From the NCBI GenBank assembly GCA_030549335.1, contig CM060190.1, forward strand, positions 66,602,118-66,666,117: a DNA stretch of 64,000 nucleotides. The letters run 5' to 3'. The stretch is from Pontederia crassipes (taxonomy: Eukaryota; Streptophyta; Magnoliopsida; Commelinales; Pontederiaceae). Below the pieces are notes generated by a model. That model had not been told where the DNA came from. It ran no database searches and saw nothing but the letters and a program-made list of their open reading frames with translations. This document shows, in pieces, positions 37,556 to 51,415 of this stretch. The stretch's first letter is position 1. The number at the start of each line of letters is the position of its first letter. A program made the translations under genes and the position numbers.

Positions 37556-37789
37556 TTTTTATTTTTATTATTTTTATAATATTTTCATATTTGTGATGTG
37601 TGATTAATATAATCGAAAAAATTAGCTACTATTGGTCGGGGGATGATGCGTGCAAGAAAATAAAGTTCGGGGACAATCGAGTTATAAATTGGAGTCAGAG
37701 GATCCTTGAAATATTGACCTAAAGTTAGACGAACCATGTAATTTACCTCGTCCATCCATTTTAATAGGGTGGACGCTTTCACCTACGCG

Positions 37790-38314
37790 TGTCATGGTGT
37801 CATTTTTTGCTAGACCGACCCGTGTGGCGTCTAGACGTGCCCAACGTCTAGGCAAGCTCTTTTGAGCACTTTGTGGAAGCTTGCTTGTGCCACTTTCTCG
37901 AATGTCACAGTTTTGGGATGCTCGGTCCCGAGCGGATGCTTCGGTGGAGGCGTTTGTGAACAAACAGACATCTCGACGGAACGCACGCTCGATCGCTTGG
38001 AATGCTTTGGACGCTTTTATGGGTTGCCATCCCATGCTCGAGGCACAGTGCTATATTTTGAAAAACTTAAAATCTTTGTTGAGTAAATATGAATGATTAC
38101 AACGCTTCGGGGGAGCACTAGCGGGTCTCCCCTAGTATACCATCATTTTGAGAGGTAGCTATACGATGTGTGATGTGGAGGACAAATTAGGGGGTGCACT
38201 TTTCTGGAGTGCAGAATTATAAAACTACCACTATCACACTTGAAAAATAAACTAAGTATAAAAGTGGGTTGAAAAAGAGAAATACATAGAAATAAGATAA
38301 CTCGGCGTGCCCCA
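37790..38314 (-). repeat. 3' LTR of the 37.8-53.4 kb element
   Basis: Starts TGTCATGGTGTCATTTTTTG and ends CTCGGCGTGCCCCA. Matches 52876-53383 along its length with scattered differences and small indels. Confidence 0.88.
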
Positions 38315-40839
38315 GTCTCCCCCACTCAAGTCAGCGACGTCCCTGGAGCTGCAGCTTATAATTCTTCAATCTTTTGCTTGAACTGCCATAGGTCAGTGAC
38401 TGCTGACGAATGGTCGGCAGGGCGCAGTTTGAAACTCCACGCTCGGGATCTTCAGGGTCTTCAACGAAAAGCTTGAGTCATGGAATACGAGGTGTTGCTA
38501 CATCTATGGCGGAAGCTCCAACTTGTAGACCACCTTGCCTACCTTCTTCAAGATTTTGAACGGGACCTCGTAATGTCTAACGAGGCCCTTGTGCAGATTC
38601 TTCCTACTTAGCCGAAGATACTGGACTAGCTTCACAGGCATCAAGTCTCCGACTTCAAAGTTGACATCCCGTCGGACGGTGTCCGCCTACTTCTTCATGC
38701 GCTTCAATGCCTTGTGCGAACATGCTCTAGCATGTCGTTCTGCTCATGCCATTCCCTCGCCATTAAAATCATAAGAAGTGGCGACGGCCTGGGCGTGAGA
38801 GCTTGCTACCCCATCACTATCTCGAAGGGACTCCGATTGGTCGACTCACTTCGTTGCAAGTTGTAGGAGAATTGCGCGATGTCGAATAGCTTCGCCCAGT
38901 CCTTCTGATTGACACTCACATAGTGTCACAAGTAGATCTTCAAGATATAATTCACCTTCTTAGTTTGGTCTTCGGTTTGAGGATGAAGTGATGTCGAGAA
39001 ATGCAGGTTGGAGCCCATCGTCTTGAATAATTCCTTTCAGAAGTTGCAAACGAATCGCCCATCCCGATCGCTGACGATGTTTTGCGGTAGGCCCCGATAC
39101 TTCACTACATGATTCATGAATAATTCCGTAACTTTAGTAGCAGGACAACTTGCGGGGCCGGCGGCGAATATGACATACATGGAGAACCGATTGACGACCA
39201 CCATGATGGTACCCGCCCCTTCAGACTTAGGCAGGCCCGTGATGAAGTCCATGAAGACATCTTTCTATGAACGCTCTAGAATAGGTAAGGTTCCAGAAGT
39301 CCATCGGGCGTTTGATTAAAGTTCTTGTCTTCCTTGCAAATAAGGCATATCTTTACAAAAGCTTCAACATCGTCCTCCATCATTGCCCAGAAGTAGTTCT
39401 CTTTGATGAGTGCCAAAGTGCGGCGGATGCCCGGATGTCCCCCCCACTTGGAGTCATGGCACTCTTGAATGATGACGCGTCGCAAGTTGTCGAGAACGTA
39501 GATGCGATGTTCTTCGGTGAAGATCAGTCCATCTTTCACCCAAAAGCAGTGTGTTTTTCCCTCATTTGCTTGTTCGAATAAGTTCTTCGCCGTGGGATCT
39601 GACTCCAATCCCTTCTTGATCCTCTCGATCAGGTCGGCCTGAGAGGAGCTCATGGCCACCAATTCTGCGCGTCGGTTGTGGGCGTCGGCAACGACATTCG
39701 TCTTGTCATGCTTGTACTCCAGGACATAGTCGAACTCCGCCATAAGGTCTTGCCACCTTGCTTGCTTTGGCGAGAGCTTCTTTTGCGTCTCGAAATAACT
39801 TGTCGCGACATTGTCCGTCTTGATGTGGAATCGCGACCTGAGTCGGTAGTGCCGCCATGTTCTAAGACAATGGATCACCGCGATCATCTCCTTTTCTTGA
39901 ACGGCATAGCGTCGCTCGTGTCATTGAATTTGCGACTCTCGAACGCCACGGGATGCCTCTCCTGCATAAAAACTCCTCCGATAGCATAGTCAGAAGCATC
40001 TCTATGACTTAGTATCGTCTGGCAGGACGAGCACTGGTTCCTCCGTCATGGCCCTCTTGAGGGTGCCGAACGCTTCCTAGCATGTCGGTATCCACTCCCA
40101 CTTCACATTCTTTCGAAGGAGATTTGTCAAAGGGGTCGTCATGTGTGAATACCCCTTAACGAACTGCCTATAGTAGTTCGTCAGGCCAAGTAACGAACAC
40201 ATGTCGGGAACACGCTTGTGCGGCTCCCACTCTATGATGGCCTGAATCTTTGCGTCATCCATCTTCAGCTTGCCACTTCCGACGACATACCCAAGAAGTG
40301 CACTTCTGGTTGAGAGAAGGCACACTTCTCCCGCTTGACGTAGAGTTCGTTCTGTCGCAACACCTTGAGCACTTGCCGAATGTGCTCGATATGCTCATGT
40401 AAGATGCGGCTGTAGATCATGATGTCATCGAGGTAGACAACTATGAACCTGTCAAGGAATGATTGTAACACCTTGTTTATGAGGGTGCTGAAGGTCGTCG
40501 GAGCGTTGGTGAGGTCGAAAGGCATCACGAGAAACTCTTAGGAGTCGTATCTTGTCACGCATGCTATCTTTTGCACATCATCTTCTGCGATCCAGACTTG
40601 CCAATAGCCCGAACGAAGATCAAACTTGGTAAACCATCTTACATCGCTAAGTTGGTCGAACAAGTCTTGCACAATGGGGATGTGATACTTGTTATTCACC
40701 GAAAGCTTGTTGAGCGCTTGATAATCGATGCACATCCGGAGGGAACCATTATGCTTCTTATGAAAGAGTACCGAGGCCCCATATGGAGACTTTGAGGGCC
40801 GAACGTGTCCTGCATCTAATAGTTCTATGAGTTGCTTAC

Positions 40840-42483
40840 TGATGTGATTTGTGTGGAGTGTGATAGGCTTGCTGAATTATGGCTCAGAATTGGGAAAAAA
40901 GTGAAAATTTCTGAAATGTGATCAAACTCCTCAACTCACCCTACTGCAAGTGCACAGATCAAAGTAGTAGACTCAAGTGTCATATTCACAGTGATTTGAG
41001 GACTAAAGACTCACTATCTAGACTAGACTAATCCTAGACTAAAGTAGCTAAAACAGTGAAATAAAAAGGGTAAAATTAGAATTGAACTATGGCTAGAAAA
41101 TGACTATTTTTGGTGTTTTGGTGATTAATATGGACTGAAATCTAATTACTAAGCTGAAAACTTAAAGGGGATCAGCAATTAACAATAGATTCTCCTAGGA
41201 ATGGGGTTCATCTAATTTAGCTATGGATGGATTAGAACAATTCAGCAATGCATATCAATTCAGATTCAACCTACAAAAAGATTGTTCTCACAGTGGGATT
41301 AATTTAGGACTAATTATCATATTCTCATATAAATGTTAGCTAGGTTGAATTAGAAAGGGATCCTTACTGAAGTTGAGTTATCATTAAGCATAACACTTAG
41401 CCTTTACTGATATTGCTAAAATCCTCTCAGATTTGGCAAATCAATAGGGCTTAGATTGGTACCACAACTAATCAAAATTCATAATAATAGAACAATTGAC
41501 TCAATTAACCAAATAGAAATATAATTAAATCAAATACTAATGCTAATGCTCTTGATTTATCTCTAAATATCAAGGGGACCTAAAATCAACCTCTCAGTTG
41601 CAAATGCAAATGAGATCCACATTAACACAAGTTGATTGGATGCATTAAACACATAATCACATATTGGAATCTAAGAATTTATCATTGCATCTTGATTCAT
41701 TTCTGAACAAGAAGGAAACCATGAATCAACCTCTCGGTTGCCTATAAAATTAGGATTTCACAATGACAAATAGATTCCAGCAGAAATTAGAATATCAGAA
41801 TTTCATATTGGCATCAAAATCAGAGAAGAAAATCATCATTGTTCAAACTTCATCCATAACTAGTAGAGTACTACCCTATCCTAAGAGAGCTGGAATTTAG
41901 CTCATCATAAATACAAAGATTGATACAAAACAGATAAGGAAATCAATGATAAACATTCTGAAATCAGAAGATAAAAATCTGTCAGTTGAAAAAATCAGAA
42001 TGTAGTCTTTCTTCTTCAGCTCCTCCTTGCTCCTAGTCCAGCACCTTGCAGAATGGAGGCTCTCTCCCCTCATTCCTCCTAGAATCCTTCTTTTTATATG
42101 ACCTTTCTTCACCCTTGGATGCAAATCAGAAGCTTCCATTCTTCAAATTCAAGCCACCTGTCCTGGTCCCCAACTTTCCAGCAGGATGCTCACAACTTTT
42201 TGGCAGCAATACAGTAGTCCTCTCCTCCTTTTCCAGCTGATTGCACACTTGGATAACTTGCTGGAAGATCAAGAACAAGCTTCTCAAATAGAAATTAAAC
42301 AAATAGGAGTTAGAACAACATATAAAAATAACTCAATTACCAAGTGCAGCTTAGTATTATGAGGGAATGATAATTACATGTACATTGAGCATAATTATCT
42401 AGATATACACATTTCAAGGCTTACGTGTACATGAATTCAGATGTAGAAATGAGTAGAAATGTAGTATGATCAGCTAGTGATCA
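40840..42483 (-). repeat. 3' LTR of the gag-only element
   Basis: 1,644 bp. On the plus strand it starts TGATGTGATTTGTGTGGAG and ends CAGCTAGTGATCA. It contains ACTGCAAGTGCACAGATC, the block also seen in the 23.2 kb insert. Confidence 0.93.
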
Positions 42484-42863
42484 AACTCCCCCGAGCTGTC
42501 TTTTGCTTGTCCTCAAGCAAAACATTCAGATATTAAGAACAAAGATTGAATCAAATAGTTCACAAATAAATTCATATTCAGCTGTTTAAAATCCAATGAG
42601 TTTTCCCCTTTGCTAATACTCCATTCTTTCCAAAACTCAAATTTTAACTGAGGAATCACAGAGGCTAAAGCAAATTTAAGCTATGAAAGAAGTACTAACA
42701 ATAATTGATTTGAATTTTAGGGATTTTCAACTTTATTAAAAAAGTTGAACTACCAATCTCTTGATGGACAGATTTAGGTATTGCTTAAATATGTTTGAAA
42801 CCTGACTTTTATTCATGAGAATGAAAATAAACAGGTTTGAAATCTGATTTTTATTCATGCTGG

Positions 42864-45630
42864 TGATCACTAGCTGATCACTATAAGTTTTTATCCCATT
42901 TTGAATGTATTTCATTCATATCGAGCCTCATTCTTGCCTATCTTTTGGCTTATTATGCTTGGAATGATAAATTGTGATAACTAGTTGATCTTGCTCATTT
43001 TATATTTAATTTCATGTGCATAGAAGTTCTGAAATGTCAAAATCCATTAATATTTAAATTCTATGCCAAGTTATCATTTCTACGGCAAGTTATCATTACA
43101 AATGCATAAGTTATCATTTTTCTAATTGAGCTGAATTCCAGTGATTATTCTGTCCTAAACTCATAACCATCATAAATAAATCATATTTGGATGGTCATAT
43201 CTCAACTTGTGCAAAATTTTAAGTCTATTTGAACAAGTTATCATTTTCATAGTGCCGAGTTATCGTTAAAGGGAAAAATTGTCATTTCGATATGCAAAAC
43301 TGTAAATTCTGCACCAAGGCACTAGACAATCATCTTGTTATTGTCTTAACTCATTGCTGTTCAAATTTCATCACATTTGGATAACCACAACTCAAGTTAT
43401 CACAAGTTATCGTTTTTAAGGCATATAAGTTATCGTTTTTGGCACCCAAGTTATCACTCCTTTGAAATCTTATTCATATTTGATTTCTGACCTCATTCAC
43501 GTGCCACTCTAATCCATTTGATGCCTGAAATGCTTTGAATCACCCATATTTGGACATTTTCCAAGATATATTTAAAGTTATCATTTCGGGCCCCTAAAAT
43601 TATTAATTTTAATATAAGTTTTCATTCCTGCACAACACCTAATCTCGTTTGATATTTGAGCTAGCAACTATCATTATCATAATCCTTATTTGTCAAAATA
43701 TCATGTAAGGTCTTTGATGCTTGCTGTTTTGGGCTTTGTAGCAGGTGGCCAAAAAGTGAAAAAAGTAGGGGGGACCATCTACTTTTTCCTGCACTAAAAG
43801 GTGTCTGCAGCAGCTGGAAATTCAGAGCAGGGACATGTGGCATAATCAGGGCTTGGAAGAACATTATGAGGCTGATCAAAGGGTGGACATAAGTCATATA
43901 AAAGCTGGAATTTCTGAAGGAGAGAGGGGGCTAGACATTGAGGGTTTGGAGCAAGGGTTTCTGCACCAAGCTGCTGCTGGAGTTGCTGCTGGAGTTGCTG
44001 CTGAGAAGCTTCAAGCAAGAATAATTTGTAACTGTTCTTCATTCCATTTGATGTCAAGCTTTGTAAATATGAGGAGCTAAACTCCATTTCTTCTAGGATA
44101 GGGTAGTAGTCTAGGTTAATTTTGGATGGATATGGATTGAAATTAGTCCTGTACTGCGATCATTTCTGATTTTTAGATTTCAACATTGTTTTGAATTGAT
44201 TCTTGCCATTGTTAGATCCCATTGTAATCTATAACTGAGAAGTTATCATTTGATCTAATCTTCCTTCAGAAATGAATTAAGAGTCAATGTCAAGTTTCTG
44301 GATTCCATTTGATTTGCAAATCTGATTTCTGATTCTTGAGTTCCTGGTTTTCTGAAATTTCTGATTTCTAAGGCTGTTTGAATTTGTTTGTCATTCTTAA
44401 TCTGATTAATTGAGCAACTGAGATGTTGCTATTGCCTCTATCTTGTTCAGAAATGAATCAAGATGTTTGGCATATTTTTTACTCAAATCAGATTGCTCTT
44501 CTGATTTCTGAACTTTAATTCTGAAATCTGTTTTCTGATTTCTTTTGTTGGAATCTGTCTTACCAATTGAATCCCTTGATTTCACTCAATCATTGAGAGG
44601 TGAACCTTAGGGATTTTTGCAGTCCAAAGATGGATCAAGAAGCAATTGGCAAGCCTAAATTCCATTGATTAATAATTCTGATTTCCTGAATTGCTGATTT
44701 TTGTTTTCTGATTTTTGTTTGAATTCTGATTTCCATTGTCAAGCCTCATTTTAATCAACTACTGAGAGGTAGTCTTCAGGTCTTCCTTGTGAGTTAGAGA
44801 TGAACCAAGGAGCATTGGATATTCACTGAATTCTCCATTTTAGATAAGATGTCTTTTAACCCCAATTAATTAGAGTTTGTGTGAATTTCATTTTTCTTTG
44901 CAACCGAGAGGTTGATTTCAAATCCCCCTGGAATTCAGAGATGAATCAAGAAGCACAAGCACTATTAATGGATAGATCTCATCCTAGTTTAACTAATTGA
45001 AGTGATTTCATTATTTTATGATTGCAATTACAAGTTATCACTTCAGATTTCCTTGAATTGTAAAAATCAGCAATGAACTTTCATTTGAGCCCAAGGATAA
45101 CTTGATTTTCAGTGAGGATCCTCTTCTGATTCAACCTAACTAACAACTATATGATAATATGTTGCTTAGTTAAAGATCAATTGAGCTGTGAGAGTAGTTA
45201 TATTTCAGGTTGAATCAAAATTGGACATTTAATGATAACTTGATCCTATCCATCCATAATTAATTTAGATGAACCACAACTCCTAAAAGAACCTTCCTCA
45301 TTGATAGTTAAACCTTTTTAGACTTAAATCTAGCATTTATAACTCAGTTTTGACAAATTTCCAAAATTCAAAAATCAGTTATCATTCTGCATTCCATTAA
45401 AAATCTATTTTCATTCTTCATTAAAAATCTGCTTTTAGCCACTTAAGTAGAACTAATCTAGATTGTTTTAGGGTGTCTTATGCTTCAAATCTTTGTGGAT
45501 ACGATAACCTGAGTCTACTACAACTTACCTGTGCACTTGCAGCTAGTGAGTTGGGAGACCAAAAATTGAAAAATTGAACCTTTACATAAATTCAGCAAGT
45601 TATCATTCAAACACCCAAATTTCACTATCA
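42864..45630 (+). mobile_element. Solo LTR (2.77 kb) nested in the gag-only element
   Basis: Starts TGATCACTAGCTGATCACTA and ends TTTCACTATCA, flanked by the duplication GCTGG (42859-42863 and 45631-45635). Its start matches the minus-strand start of the surrounding element's LTR, and stretches around 44070-44130 and 45500-45600 match that LTR in reverse. It is therefore a related family member inserted in the opposite orientation. It is 1.1 kb longer, largely because of repeat-rich DNA at 43060-43640 and 44290-44740. Confidence 0.8.
43060..43640. repeat. Dispersed AAGTTATCATTT motif cluster
   Basis: About ten copies of AAGTTATC(A/G)TT(T) occur at 12-200 bp spacing in 560 bases, each separated by unrelated sequence. 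A few more copies lie downstream within the same solo LTR (for example near 44240, 45030, 45370 and 45600). Confidence 0.85.
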
Positions 45631-46920
45631 GCTGGTCATAGGATAAAAATTCTGGTTTTATTCAGGAGAGATTCCTTTTGGAACTTAACTCTCCTTATTC
45701 ATGTATACATGCAATGCAGAAATGCAACTTTTCATTTTTTCTTTTTCTTCATTTTTTTCTTTTCTGTTCATGAAGTGAGCAGCAGTTCAAATTCAAGTAA
45801 AGTTTAGATTCCTTAGTACAAAGAGTCAACTTTTTTTATTTAACATAGTTGCAAAAGCCTTGATTCCATTCTAGACATCTTCTAATTCCTTATCAATTCA
45901 TGAGTGTTAGCTAGTGTTACACACAAAAAGAAAAATTTCAGCTGAATTGAAATCAAATGCATCTGAATATGAGCTGATTGAAGCAAAAAGATTAACAATC
46001 AAATTAATAATTACTTGGTGTTGGAGTGTACTAGCTATCATACTAAAGGATTTCTACTTAACAATGATTGGCACAAATGATAACATGACTTGAGCTGAAC
46101 AATGATAATAGTGACAACAATGATAACCTGGTTATAGATATGAATTTTAAAATGAAATTAAAACATGTTAATAGAGTTCAGAAATGTACCAAGTTCCTCC
46201 CCCAAGCTTATCATCAGCAATGTCCTCAATGATGAGCCATCCAAGCAAGGGAGAGAGTTGGGTGGGTGTTCAATCTCTTGGAATGAGATGCATTACTTCA
46301 TTTCTTCTTTGGATCTTTCATTTCAAAATTGATATTAGAAATGTTGTTGACCGGTTCTTCCTAATATGGAATCAAATATGCAATAAATGGAAGGATGATC
46401 AACTTGATAATCAATAAAATGCAACAAGGACTAAGAAATTCACTGAAATTTGGCAAGATCAAGTGTGGATAACTGATATGAATGAGAAATCACTATATCA
46501 TTATGATGATTATAACATGAACTAAAGAAGGATATCAGTTATCAGTTTCATTTCAGTGAGAAAATCAGGGTTGAGGGCAGATCAATGATAGACTAAGTTC
46601 CTCTATAATTTATTCCTGCAAAAACAAAAGGATATTAGATGTAAAAGACTTGGGTTGCCTCCCAAGAAATGCCCTACTTTAATGTCTTAAGCTAGACATT
46701 GTTACAACTCTTGATGTGAAGGAGGTTTAAATAGTATGATGTGATCAAGTAGAGATCTCAATATGTGAATAACTTCTCTAATCAAGTATGGATCTCTTTG
46801 TTTGCCAATGATTGACTTTTGTTTTTCAGTTTGATTCCCTCCTCCATTGTACGAGAAATCTACTAACTTCTCATTCCAAAACTTCTCATCTATGACATTT
46901 GAATCTCTTGGATCACCATC

Positions 46921-48313
46921 TTATTTAAATATCCATTTCTTTAATGGCCTCTTTAAATACAGCATTGTTGGAAGATCTTTGAGCTTTTGGTTCCATCTTT
47001 CAGTAGGCAAACAATGATCTTCCTTCATTGAATGTTTCATTCCTTCTACAAATTTGAATTCTGCTATAGCCTCCATTTGAAAAGAAATTTCTTCTATTTT
47101 TCTATCCTCCTTGGCCATTTCAGTCTCATCATGTGGTTTTGCTGTCATAACTTGTTGCCTAATGCATAATGATATGGGCGAGGCTTTGGAACTTTGAATG
47201 ACTTCAAATGAATTAGTGCTTGGTTCAAGTTCAGGCCACTTCTTCTCTTTTAACGTTTCTTCATCTTTGATTCTATAATGTTGACATTCTTCAGTTGATC
47301 CATGATGATTTATGGAGCAAATTGCTTCAAGTGGAACTTTTGGATAGTTGGGTGCATGAGGTAACTCATCTTTAGGGGTAGACAATAAGTGAATTGAGTT
47401 GCGGTCCTCATCATAAATGAGTGTATCTGATAGTTTCTTCAAAGAATCAAAATCAGAGTCTTCTAAAATTTGTTCTTCATTGGATGAGAACCTTATAAGT
47501 GAGTCTTCAATGTGATTCATTGAAGGTGTCATTGGAGTTGCTTTTTCAGTAACTTCAGCAACTTCATCTTGTTTCTTGGCTTGTGCTTTAAGTGTGATAG
47601 ACTCCTTTTCAACTTCAGCCTCCATGACTACTACTTTTTTTTTCATTCATCTCTTTCTTAATTCCCATCTTCATTTCCCGAACTTCTTCTTTCAGAAGGG
47701 CAGATTGGATTTGTGGGGCTTTTTGACTGGACTGCAAACAAAGTTTAGCCCCCAAGGCTTGATATTCAGCTCGAAGAACATCTGCTGCCATACATAGTTT
47801 TTCCAAGTTTGTAGTTTGCTTTTCCTGCCGCCTCATGAAGTTCTCCAACATAATCTCTAGTCTTGACTCTTCTATGAATTGATTAAGTGTTTACTGATTT
47901 TCTGAAATATTCATGGTTGCAACTTGAAAATCTGACACTTGACCTTGATTGTGATGATAATACAAATGATTTTGTGAGTAATAAACATAAGGATTGCTGC
48001 TTGAGAAGTCTTGCTCAGGAATCCAGTAATTTAAAACATAATGACTATTAGTTGAGAAGTCTTCCTCACGATTCCAGTAATTTAAACTTTCATGATCATG
48101 TGAGGCATATATGTAAGCATTAGAGGACTGTTGAAATTGTGATAATTCTTGATTGCAGTGAACTTGTGATGGTTCTCCAACATTAAAACCATATTTCTGA
48201 AGAGTTTTGAACATGACATATTCAACTATATAATTCAATTCCTCCTGACTCATTGGTGTTTCACTTGATTGATAATAGTCATTAGGCCAAGTCTGACAAC
48301 TCATATCCATCAT
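46921..48313 (-). pseudogene. Gag-like coding region of the gag-only retrotransposon
   Basis: Part of the element at 40840-50335. The N-terminal part (about 48.31-47.89 kb) is rich in Tyr, Asn, Gln and Ser. The following parts (47.85-46.92 kb) are rich in Lys and Glu with helical, coiled-coil-like composition. No zinc knuckle is obvious. The coding region is broken, with a few disruptions. No enzyme domain follows it before the other LTR. Confidence 0.6.
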
Positions 48314-48659
48314 ATATTTAATCTATCTCAGAAATTAAATTCAGAATTTTTTGCACTATAAACTTATCACACAATGAGATTAAGTGCAATGATATCAAAA
48401 GTAGGAGTAAACATGAAATGGAATAGAGATTAAGATAAGATTGATAGCAGCAAAAGAAAATTAAAAAAAGGACTAATCTAATCAGGAAAATGATAGACAA
48501 AAATAGCTGAATATAAACAATGGAATGTGATATAAACAGTGATAGCATAAGAAAAAGCAAAGGCAAATATAAACAAAAGCTAATCTAAAGAAAAGAAAAT
48601 AACTGCTGAAAAGTAGACTAATCTAAACTATAAAAAGTGAATCTAACAGCCTCAAATCC

Positions 48660-48680
48660 CCAACAACGGCGCCAAAAACT
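48660..48680 (-). other. Primer binding site, tRNA-Asp type
   Basis: On the minus strand directly inside the 5' LTR: TTTTTGGCGCCGTTGTTGGG, which fits the 3' end of plant tRNA-Asp with one mismatch. This differs from the tRNA-Met-type site of the surrounding element. Confidence 0.8.
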
Positions 48681-50335
48681 TGATGTGATTTGTGTGGAGT
48701 GTGATAGGCTTGCTGAATTATGGCTCAGAATTGGGAAAAAAGTGAAAATTTCTGAAATGTGATCAAACTCCTCAACTCACTCTACTGCAAGTGCACAGAT
48801 CAAAGTAGTAGACTCAAGTGTCGTATCCATAATGATTTGAGAGCTAAAGACTCACTATCTAGACTAGACTAATTCTAGACTAAAGTAGCTAAAATAGTGA
48901 AATAGAAAAGGGTAAAAATAGAATTGAACTATGGCTAGAAAATGACTATTTTTGATATTTTGGTGATTAATATGGACTGAAATCTAATTACTAAGTTGAA
49001 AACTTAAAGGGGATCAACAATTAATAATAGATTCTCCTAGGAATGGGGTTTTTAATCTAATTCAGCTATGGATGGATTAGAACAATTCAGTAATGCATAT
49101 CAATTCAGATTCAACCTATAAAAAAACTATTCTCACAGTGGGATTGATTCAGGACTAATTACCATATTCTCATATGAATGTTAGCTAGGTTAAATTAGAA
49201 AGGGATCCTTACTGATGTTGAGTTATCATTAAGCATAGCACTTAGCCTTTACTGATATTGCCAAAATCCTCTCAGATTTGGCAAATCAATAAGGCTTAGA
49301 TTGGTACCACAACTAATCAACATTCATAATAATGGAACATTTGACTCAATTAACCAAACAAAAATGTAATTAAATCCAATACTAATGCTAATGTTCTTGA
49401 TTTATCTCTAAACATCAAGGGGATTTAAAATCAACCTCTCGGTTGCAAATGCAAATGAGGTCCACATTAACACAAGTTGATTGGATGCATTAAACACATA
49501 ATCACATATTGAAATCTAAGAACTTATCATTGCATCTTGATTCATTTCTGAACAATAAGGAAACCATGAATCAACCTCTCGGTTGCCTATAAAATCAGGA
49601 TTTCACAATGACAAACAGATTCCAGTAGAAATCAGAATATCAGAATTTTAGATTGGCATCAAAATTAGAGAAGGAAATCAGCATTGTTCAAACTCCATCC
49701 ATAACTAGTAGACTACTACCCTATCCTAGGAGAGCTGGAACTTAGCTCATCATAGATACAAAGATTGATACAAAATAGATAAGGAAATCAATGATAAACA
49801 TTCTGAAATTAGAAGGTAAAAATCTGTCAGCTAGAAAAATCAGAATGTAGCCCTTCTTCTTCAGCTCCTCCTTGCTCCTAGTCCAGCACCTTGCAGAATG
49901 GAGGCTCTCTTCCCTCATTCCTCCTAGAATCCTTCCTTTTATATGACCTTTCTTCACCCTTGGATGCAAATCAGAAGCTTCCATTCTTCTGATTCAAGCC
50001 ACCTGTCCTGATCCCCAACTTTTAAGCAGGATGCTCACAGCTTTTTGGAAGCAATACAGTGGTCCCCTCCTTTTCCAGCTGGTTGCACACTTGGATAACT
50101 TGCTGGAAAATCAAGAACAACAAGCATCAAGCTTCTCAAATAGAAATTAAACAAATAGGAGTTAGAACAGCATATAAAAATAGCTCAATTACCAAGTGCA
50201 ACTTAGTATTATGCAGGAATGATAATTGCATGTACATTGAGCATAATTATCCAAATATACACATTTCAAGGCTTATGTGAACATGAATTCAGATGTAGAA
50301 ATGAGTAGAAATATAGTATGATCAGCTAGTGATCA
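48681..50335 (-). repeat. 5' LTR of the gag-only element
   Basis: 1,655 bp direct copy of 40840-42483, with TG...CA ends and CTTAC target duplication at its outer edge. Confidence 0.93.
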
Positions 50336-51415
50336 CTTACAGAGTTCTACGAGTTTCGGAGGGGCTAGCCGATAGGGGACTCCATGTGAGGCTTTTGATC
50401 CTGGGACTAAGTCGATGACATGGTCCACTTCATGCATCGGAGGCAACCGCTTTGGGGGCTACAGGGGCATGACGTTCGCAAAGTCCTCAAGGGTTTTAAG
50501 AACTTTGGAAGGTGTTGGAGTGGAGGGCCCTGGATCTTCCAAGATGACGGTCGCAGGAAGGTGTGCTCATGTTTGCACAACCCATTCGTCACTTGCATAG
50601 CGGAGAGTGTCTTCTGCTTCAAATCTCCACCTGACCTCACGGGAACGTTGTAAGGTTCCTTGAGGTCGAAGATGACCATCGAATTGGTGAGCGAGATGAC
50701 ACATGTAGCAATGTTTCGTAGAAAAGAGATGTCCGTAACCACTTCGTAGTCATCCACTGGTGCCACCGTCACGTTGAAGCTTTTCGACCACTTGCCGATG
50801 CGAACTTTCACTCTAGGAGAAATCCCTGTGGTCGAGATAGACTTCGCGTTCACCGTCTTGAACGTGACGTTAGTCTTCTGTAGTGGCAGCTTTAGCTTCT
50901 TGACGGTCACTTCTAACACGAATAACTCTGATGCTCCCATATCAATGAGGGCATTGAAGACTTGCTCGTTCAACTCGATGTCCGCATAAAGTCGAGCAGC
51001 CGACGAAGGACCCTTCGAGGCATTGATGGCGCTTAGGACGTGCATCCAACTGATACACGCCTCCTCCTTCTCCTTCTCGTCGGGGCAATACATGGCATTG
51101 ACTGTCGCCTTCTGCGGGCAATCGCTTGTCAAATGTGGACCCTTGCAAATGTAACGTGGCTTTGACGGCTTTCCATCCCTCTTGAATCGATCATTGTTGG
51201 CCTTCTGTCTTGGTGTCCCTTTCCTTTGTCTTGCTAGTGTGGCCTGCCTCCTTGCGACTTCAGCTTCTCTCTCCCACCGTTGTCCTTGCCCGAGGGCTTT
51301 AGTGGTGGGCACTCATTTTGGCATACTCCACGAGCGACTCGGCAGTGGTGACTAGCGAGCGAAGGTTAGAGCAATCTCGTCGCTCCAATTCTGTCCTAGC
51401 CTATGGCTTCAAACC

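Larger units (their letters stand above)
40840..50335 (-). mobile_element. Non-autonomous gag-only LTR retrotransposon (Athila/Tat-like), 9.5 kb
   Basis: LTRs 40840-42483 and 48681-50335 with TG...CA ends; target duplication CTTAC at 40835-40839 and 50336-50340. The primer site just inside the right LTR reads, on the minus strand, TTTTTGGCGCCGTTGTTGGGG-like, complementary to tRNA-Asp as in Athila/Tat elements. The polypurine tract GCTCGGGGGAGTT borders the left LTR. Gag-like minus-strand coding pieces lie at about 48.31-46.92 kb (acidic, Gln/Asn-rich N part, then charged helices). No protease, reverse transcriptase or integrase is visible, so it would depend on a partner's enzymes. A GGTTGCCTCCCAAGAAATGC motif near 46650 is one I associate with such gag-only elements. 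LTRs differ by only a few percent, so it is younger than its host. Confidence 0.85.
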
